The position numbers were made by a program, and so were the translations under genes. From assembly GCA_947478535.1 (NCBI GenBank), contig CANJXD010000060.1, forward strand, positions 1-17,368: a stretch of 17,368 nt of DNA, in the 5' to 3' direction. Shown here one piece after another: positions 14,476-17,368 of this stretch (positions within the stretch are counted from its first letter, which is position 1; every line of letters begins with the position of its first letter). A model generated the notes under the pieces. That model saw only the letters and a list, made by a program, of their open reading frames with translations. It was not told the origin of the DNA and did not search any database. This stretch comes from Acetobacteraceae bacterium (GTDB lineage Bacteria; Pseudomonadota; Alphaproteobacteria; Acetobacterales; Acetobacteraceae).

Positions 14476-15635
14476 CAGGCGACACCATGCAGGGCGAGGA
14501 GCGTGCGCATCCGCGTGGCCGCCATCTCCGGGTCACGCAACAGCCCGGCCTTGTCGGCGAGGCGGAAGAGTTCCGAAAAATGCCGGATGCTGCGCGTGCT
14601 CTGCTGGCCGCCGATCATGACGAAGTGGTCCTGGTGGCCGTTCAGCCAGGCCATGAACACAACGCCAGTCTTGTAGAAGCGCGTCGGCGCCTTGAAGATG
14701 TGCCGGCTCAGCGGCACCGTCGGCGCCAGGATGTCGTGGAAGGTGGCGAGGTCGTTGCGCGACAGGCTCGCCAAGGCGCCGCCCACGGCCGGCGCGATCG
14801 GGTCGAAGATGCCGAGCAGCGCATCGGAATAGCCGTGCTCGTCGCCGGCGATCAGCTCCGCGTAGTTGAAGTCATCCCCGGTGTACATGCGCACGCCCTT
14901 CGGCAGGCGCCGGCGCATGGAGATTTCCTTGGCGTCATCGAGCAGGCTGATCTTCACGCCATCGACTTTTTCCGAGTGCGCGTGGATGACCGCGAGCGCG
15001 GTGTCCATCGCCGCCATGTGGTCGTGGTTGCCCCAATAGCCTTCGAGCGCGGGGTCGAACATCTCGCCCAGCCAATGGATGATGACGGGCTGCTTCACCT
15101 GGGACAGGATGCGGGCATAGACGCGCTCGTAATCCGCCGGTGACGTCGCGGCTTTCGCGAGGGCCCGGGACGCCATCAGGATGATGCGGCCGCCCATCGC
15201 CTCCACGGCGGCGCATTGTTCCTCATAGGCGCGGATCACATCGTCCACGGTCACATCGGGGCCGGGGGCCAGATGGTCCGTGCCGGCGCCGCTCGCGATG
15301 ACGGCGCCGGGCACATCCTTCGCGGCGTCGAGCGACAGGCGGATCAATTGCTGCGCGCCGACCCAGTCGAGCCCCATGCCGCGCTGCGCCGTATCCATCG
15401 CCTCCGCGACGCCGAGACCGAGCGACCACAAATGCTGGCGGAAGGCGATGGTGCGGTCCCAATCCACCTTGGCGTCGAGCCAGGGGTCCTGCTCCGCCAG
15501 CGTATCCGCCACCACATGCGCGGCGGCCAGCGCCACGCGCGGGAAGGGCGGCGTCGCCTTGGCGAAGTCCCGCGGCGCGCTCAGCGTGAAGGCGCTGATC
15601 CCACCGGCTTCATCCGGCAGACGGAGCGTGACCAT
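14475..15635 (-). CDS. DUF993 family protein (dihydrodipicolinate-synthase-like aldolase fold)
   Basis: Cytoplasmic protein of 386 residues with the hallmarks of DUF993, a class I aldolase-like TIM barrel distantly related to DapA. Recognisable blocks are TIAFRQHLWSLGLGVAEAMD (62-81), QRGMGLDW (84-91), GAGTDHL (116-122), IILMASRALA (151-160), IIHWLGEMFDP (185-195), DGVKISLLD (225-233) and YTGDDFNYAELIAGD (251-265). K228 in GVKIS is the probable Schiff-base lysine. It has a good ribosome site (GGAGG on the minus strand, forward 15644-15648) and starts four bases after the upstream Gfo/Idh stop. Its stop overlaps the isomerase start. Expected role: aldol or retro-aldol cleavage of an oxidised sugar or cyclitol. 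I know of no characterised substrate for the family. Confidence 0.92.
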   Translation of the reverse strand: MVTLRLPDEAGGISAFTLSAPRDFAKATPPFPRVALAAAHVVADTLAEQDPWLDAKVDWDRTIAFRQHLWSLGLGVAEAMDTAQRGMGLDWVGAQQLIRLSLDAAKDVPGAVIASGAGTDHLAPGPDVTVDDVIRAYEEQCAAVEAMGGRIILMASRALAKAATSPADYERVYARILSQVKQPVIIHWLGEMFDPALEGYWGNHDHMAAMDTALAVIHAHSEKVDGVKISLLDDAKEISMRRRLPKGVRMYTGDDFNYAELIAGDEHGYSDALLGIFDPIAPAVGGALASLSRNDLATFHDILAPTVPLSRHIFKAPTRFYKTGVVFMAWLNGHQDHFVMIGGQQSTRSIRHFSELFRLADKAGLLRDPEMAATRMRTLLALHGVA

Positions 15636-15638
15636 GGC

Positions 15639-16793
15639 TCAGACCTCCAGCTTCGGCAGGTCGATCCAGCGGCGCTCCGCCCAGGATTGCAGCCCCGCCT
15701 CCGCCAGTTGCACGCCCTTGGCGCCGGCGAGCAGGTCCCACGGATAGGTCGCGACCTCGCCCGCGAGGTAGCGGAAGAACAGCTCCCACTGCACGCGGAA
15801 GCCGTTCGGGTAGTCCTGCGTGCTCGGCACTTCCTGCCAGCCCGCGAAGAAGTCGATGGGCTGAGGGATGTCCGGGTTCCACACCGGCTTCGGCGTGTTC
15901 ACGCGGCTCTGCGTCCAGCACTTCTGCAATCCGGCGACGGCGCTGCCATGCGTGCCATCGACCTGGAAGGTCGCGAGGTCATCGCGGCGGACGCGCGTCA
16001 CCCAGCTGGAATTGATGTGCGCGACAACGCCGCCGGCGAGCTGGAAGGTGGCATAGGCCGCGTCATCGGTATCGGCGGTGTAGGGCTGGTTCGCCTCATC
16101 GTATCGGGTCGGGATATGCGTGGCGCCGAGGCAGGAGACGCTCTCGACCTCGCCGAACAGATTATCCAGCACGTAGCGCCAGTGGCAGAGCATATCGAGG
16201 ATGATGCCGCCGCCCTCGGCCTTCTTGTAGTTCCAGGATGGGCGCTGCGTCGGTTGCAGATCGCCCTCGAACACCCAGTAGCCGAATTCGCCCTTCACCG
16301 AGCAGATGCGGCCGAGCATGCCGCTGTCGATCACCATCTTCAGCTTGCGCAGGCCGGGCAGGAACAGCTTGTCCTGCACCACGCCGGCCTTGATGCCCTT
16401 CGCTTTCGCAAGGCGGGCGACGGCCATCGCGTCTTCCAGGTTGTCCGCCGTCGGTTTCTCGCAATACACGTCCTTGCCGGCGTTGATCGCCTTGGTCAGC
16501 AGCCCCGCGCGCAGCTGCGTCGTCGCCGCGTCGAAGAACAGCGTGTCATTCGGGTCCGCGAGGCAGGCATCGAGGTCGGTGGAGACGCGGGAAATGCCGT
16601 GCGCCTTCGCCAGCGCCTCCAGCTTGTCCCGGTTGCGGCCGACGAGGATGGGGTCCGGCATCACCCGGTCCCCGTTGGCCAGCTTCACGCCGCCATCGGC
16701 GCGGATCGCGGCGATGGAGCGGATGAGGTGCTGGTTCATGCCCATGCGTCCGGTGACGCCGTTCATGATCAAGCCGATGCGGCGTTCCGCCAT
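15639..16793 (-). CDS. Gfo/Idh/MocA-family oxidoreductase 2
   Basis: NAD(P)-dependent dehydrogenase-like protein of 384 residues. The nucleotide-binding turn is NGVTGRMGMNQH (11-22), closer to a DapB-type GxTGRMG loop than to the plain GxGxxG of oxidoreductase 1. The catalytic EKP is at 112-114 (VYCEKPTADN), and GGGIILDMLCHW (194-205) carries the conserved D200 and H204. The C-terminal part is longer than in oxidoreductase 1, with a GYWVFEGD segment and an Arg/Trp-rich end. The minus-strand AGGGAT before the ATG overlaps the stop of the upstream lyase gene (TAG), 12 bases away. Grouped with a DapA-like lyase, DUF993 and an isomerase, it likely oxidises a sugar or cyclitol that DUF993 later cleaves. 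Confidence 0.93.
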   Translation of the reverse strand: MAERRIGLIMNGVTGRMGMNQHLIRSIAAIRADGGVKLANGDRVMPDPILVGRNRDKLEALAKAHGISRVSTDLDACLADPNDTLFFDAATTQLRAGLLTKAINAGKDVYCEKPTADNLEDAMAVARLAKAKGIKAGVVQDKLFLPGLRKLKMVIDSGMLGRICSVKGEFGYWVFEGDLQPTQRPSWNYKKAEGGGIILDMLCHWRYVLDNLFGEVESVSCLGATHIPTRYDEANQPYTADTDDAAYATFQLAGGVVAHINSSWVTRVRRDDLATFQVDGTHGSAVAGLQKCWTQSRVNTPKPVWNPDIPQPIDFFAGWQEVPSTQDYPNGFRVQWELFFRYLAGEVATYPWDLLAGAKGVQLAEAGLQSWAERRWIDLPKLEV

Positions 16794-16805
16794 GGTGTGA
16801 TATCC

Positions 16806-17368
16806 CTAGGAGAGCCAGGTGTGGAGGTTGGCGCGGACGAAATCATCATCCGTCAGATGCGGGTAGCGGGCCGCGACCGCGGTCAGCAATTCGGCCTGGC
16901 CGGGGGACAGCGCCTCATGCGCATCCAGGCACCAGGTGCCTTCCAGCAGGCCCTGGCGGCGCAGGATCTCGTGGCAGCCGGCGATGCAGCCGGCGAAGCC
17001 GTTGGCGACATCGAAGACGGCGGCGTTCATCTCGGTCACCTGCGCGTCGAGTGCCAGGAGTTCGGGTGTCGCATCGGCGTTGCGGCAGCGTGCGAGGAGA
17101 TCGACGGCGGCGCGGGTCCAGACCGACCAATGGCCGAGCAGCCCACCGATGATCCGCAGCGGCGGGCCATCGCCGAGCGCGAAGGGCGTCAGCAGATCGC
17201 CCACGATGTGATCGTCATTGCCGGTATAGAGCGCGATGCGGTCCCGCGCGCCGGCTTCCAGTACGCCGCGGAGGACATCAAGCGTGGCGTAGCGGTTGAA
17301 GGGCGCCATCTTGATGGCGATGACGTTGGGGATGGCGGCGAAGCGGCGCCAGAAGGATAGCGGCAGCG
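16806..17368 (-). CDS. Dihydrodipicolinate synthase (DapA)-family protein, 5' end beyond the window
   Basis: C-terminal part (about 187 residues) of a DapA-like class I aldolase/lyase. The frame is open through the right edge, so the ATG at 17309 is internal and the true start lies outside. The visible part begins LPLSFWRRFAAIPNVIAIK, and the Lys ending that strand fits the Schiff-base position of the DapA family (the xxGIK strand). MAPFNRY, ALYTGNDDHIV and a helical C-terminal region follow. The stop (TAG) overlaps the ribosome site of the Gfo/Idh gene, so it is the upstream gene of the same operon. Likely a lyase or aldolase for a keto-acid or sugar acid; being a second, distant aldolase-type protein beside DUF993, it may supply another step or a subunit. 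The N-terminal half is needed to be firmer. Confidence 0.8.
   Translation of the reverse strand, partial: LPLSFWRRFAAIPNVIAIKMAPFNRYATLDVLRGVLEAGARDRIALYTGNDDHIVGDLLTPFALGDGPPLRIIGGLLGHWSVWTRAAVDLLARCRNADATPELLALDAQVTEMNAAVFDVANGFAGCIAGCHEILRRQGLLEGTWCLDAHEALSPGQAELLTAVAARYPHLTDDDFVRANLHTWLS

Noticed and set aside
15216..17360. Very long plus-strand open frame (about 714 codons)
   Set aside because: It is antisense to four well-recognised genes (the DapA-like, Gfo/Idh and DUF993 genes), and its translation is His/Arg/Gln-rich with no motif. It is a by-product of GC-rich third positions.
1..17368. Mobile elements, CRISPR array, tRNA or rRNA, phage or defence genes
   Set aside because: No transposase, integrase, spaced repeats, cloverleaf-like or rRNA-like sequence, or nuclease/toxin motifs were seen on either strand. 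The only repeats are short and promoter-proximal.

Overview
This 17.4 kb window is GC-rich, with long spurious open frames antisense to most real genes. It looks like a chromosomal catabolic region of an alphaproteobacterium. The closest guess is Acetobacteraceae (Roseomonas-like), based on several Bug-type solute receptors with RR-containing leaders, a DUF2585 (UPF0314) protein, and densely coupled sugar-acid genes. That placement is inference from gene content and composition, not a phylogenetic result. I see no rRNA, tRNA, CRISPR array, insertion sequence or phage gene. No gene-free stretch exceeds about 110 bases.

Left part (1-5180): two plus-strand Bug-family periplasmic solute receptors lie in tandem (1-987, 1052-2032) and face a minus-strand GntR/FCD regulator (2092-2832). 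The regulator is divergent from a two-gene operon made of a third Bug receptor (2941-3933) and an enolase-superfamily acid-sugar enzyme (3930-5123), joined by an ATGA overlap. The 108-base divergent region holds a good sigma70-like promoter over a short inverted repeat, a likely operator. A hairpin at 5151-5181 ends the operon.

Middle part (5180-9196, minus strand): a complete tripartite tricarboxylate-type transporter operon encodes receptor (7253-8278), TctB (6702-7256) and TctA (5180-6691). An imperfect palindrome lies just upstream. A two-domain GNAT acetyltransferase (8369-9196) precedes it. A perfect 14-bp palindrome sits in the short divergent region between the GNAT gene and the next operon.

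Right part (9270-17368): two convergent catabolic operons meet tail to tail with overlapping stop codons at 13112-13115. The plus operon is Gfo/Idh/MocA dehydrogenase, TIM-barrel sugar isomerase/epimerase, a divergent 475-residue enolase-like enzyme and a small lipoprotein, every junction overlapping by 1 or 4 bases. The minus operon enters from the right edge: a DapA-like lyase (partial), a second Gfo/Idh/MocA dehydrogenase, a DUF993 aldolase-like protein, a second TIM-barrel isomerase and DUF2585. Each operon therefore pairs an NAD(P)-dependent sugar or cyclitol oxidoreductase with a TIM-barrel isomerase and a third C-O or C-C bond-breaking enzyme. The natural reading is uptake of small carboxylates or sugar acids by the receptors and TctAB, followed by oxidation, isomerisation, dehydration or cycloisomerisation, and aldol cleavage. 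No substrate can be named from sequence alone. The two convergent operons, with the unusual enolase-like protein and the DUF993/DapA-like pair, are the best candidates for an uncharacterised pathway.
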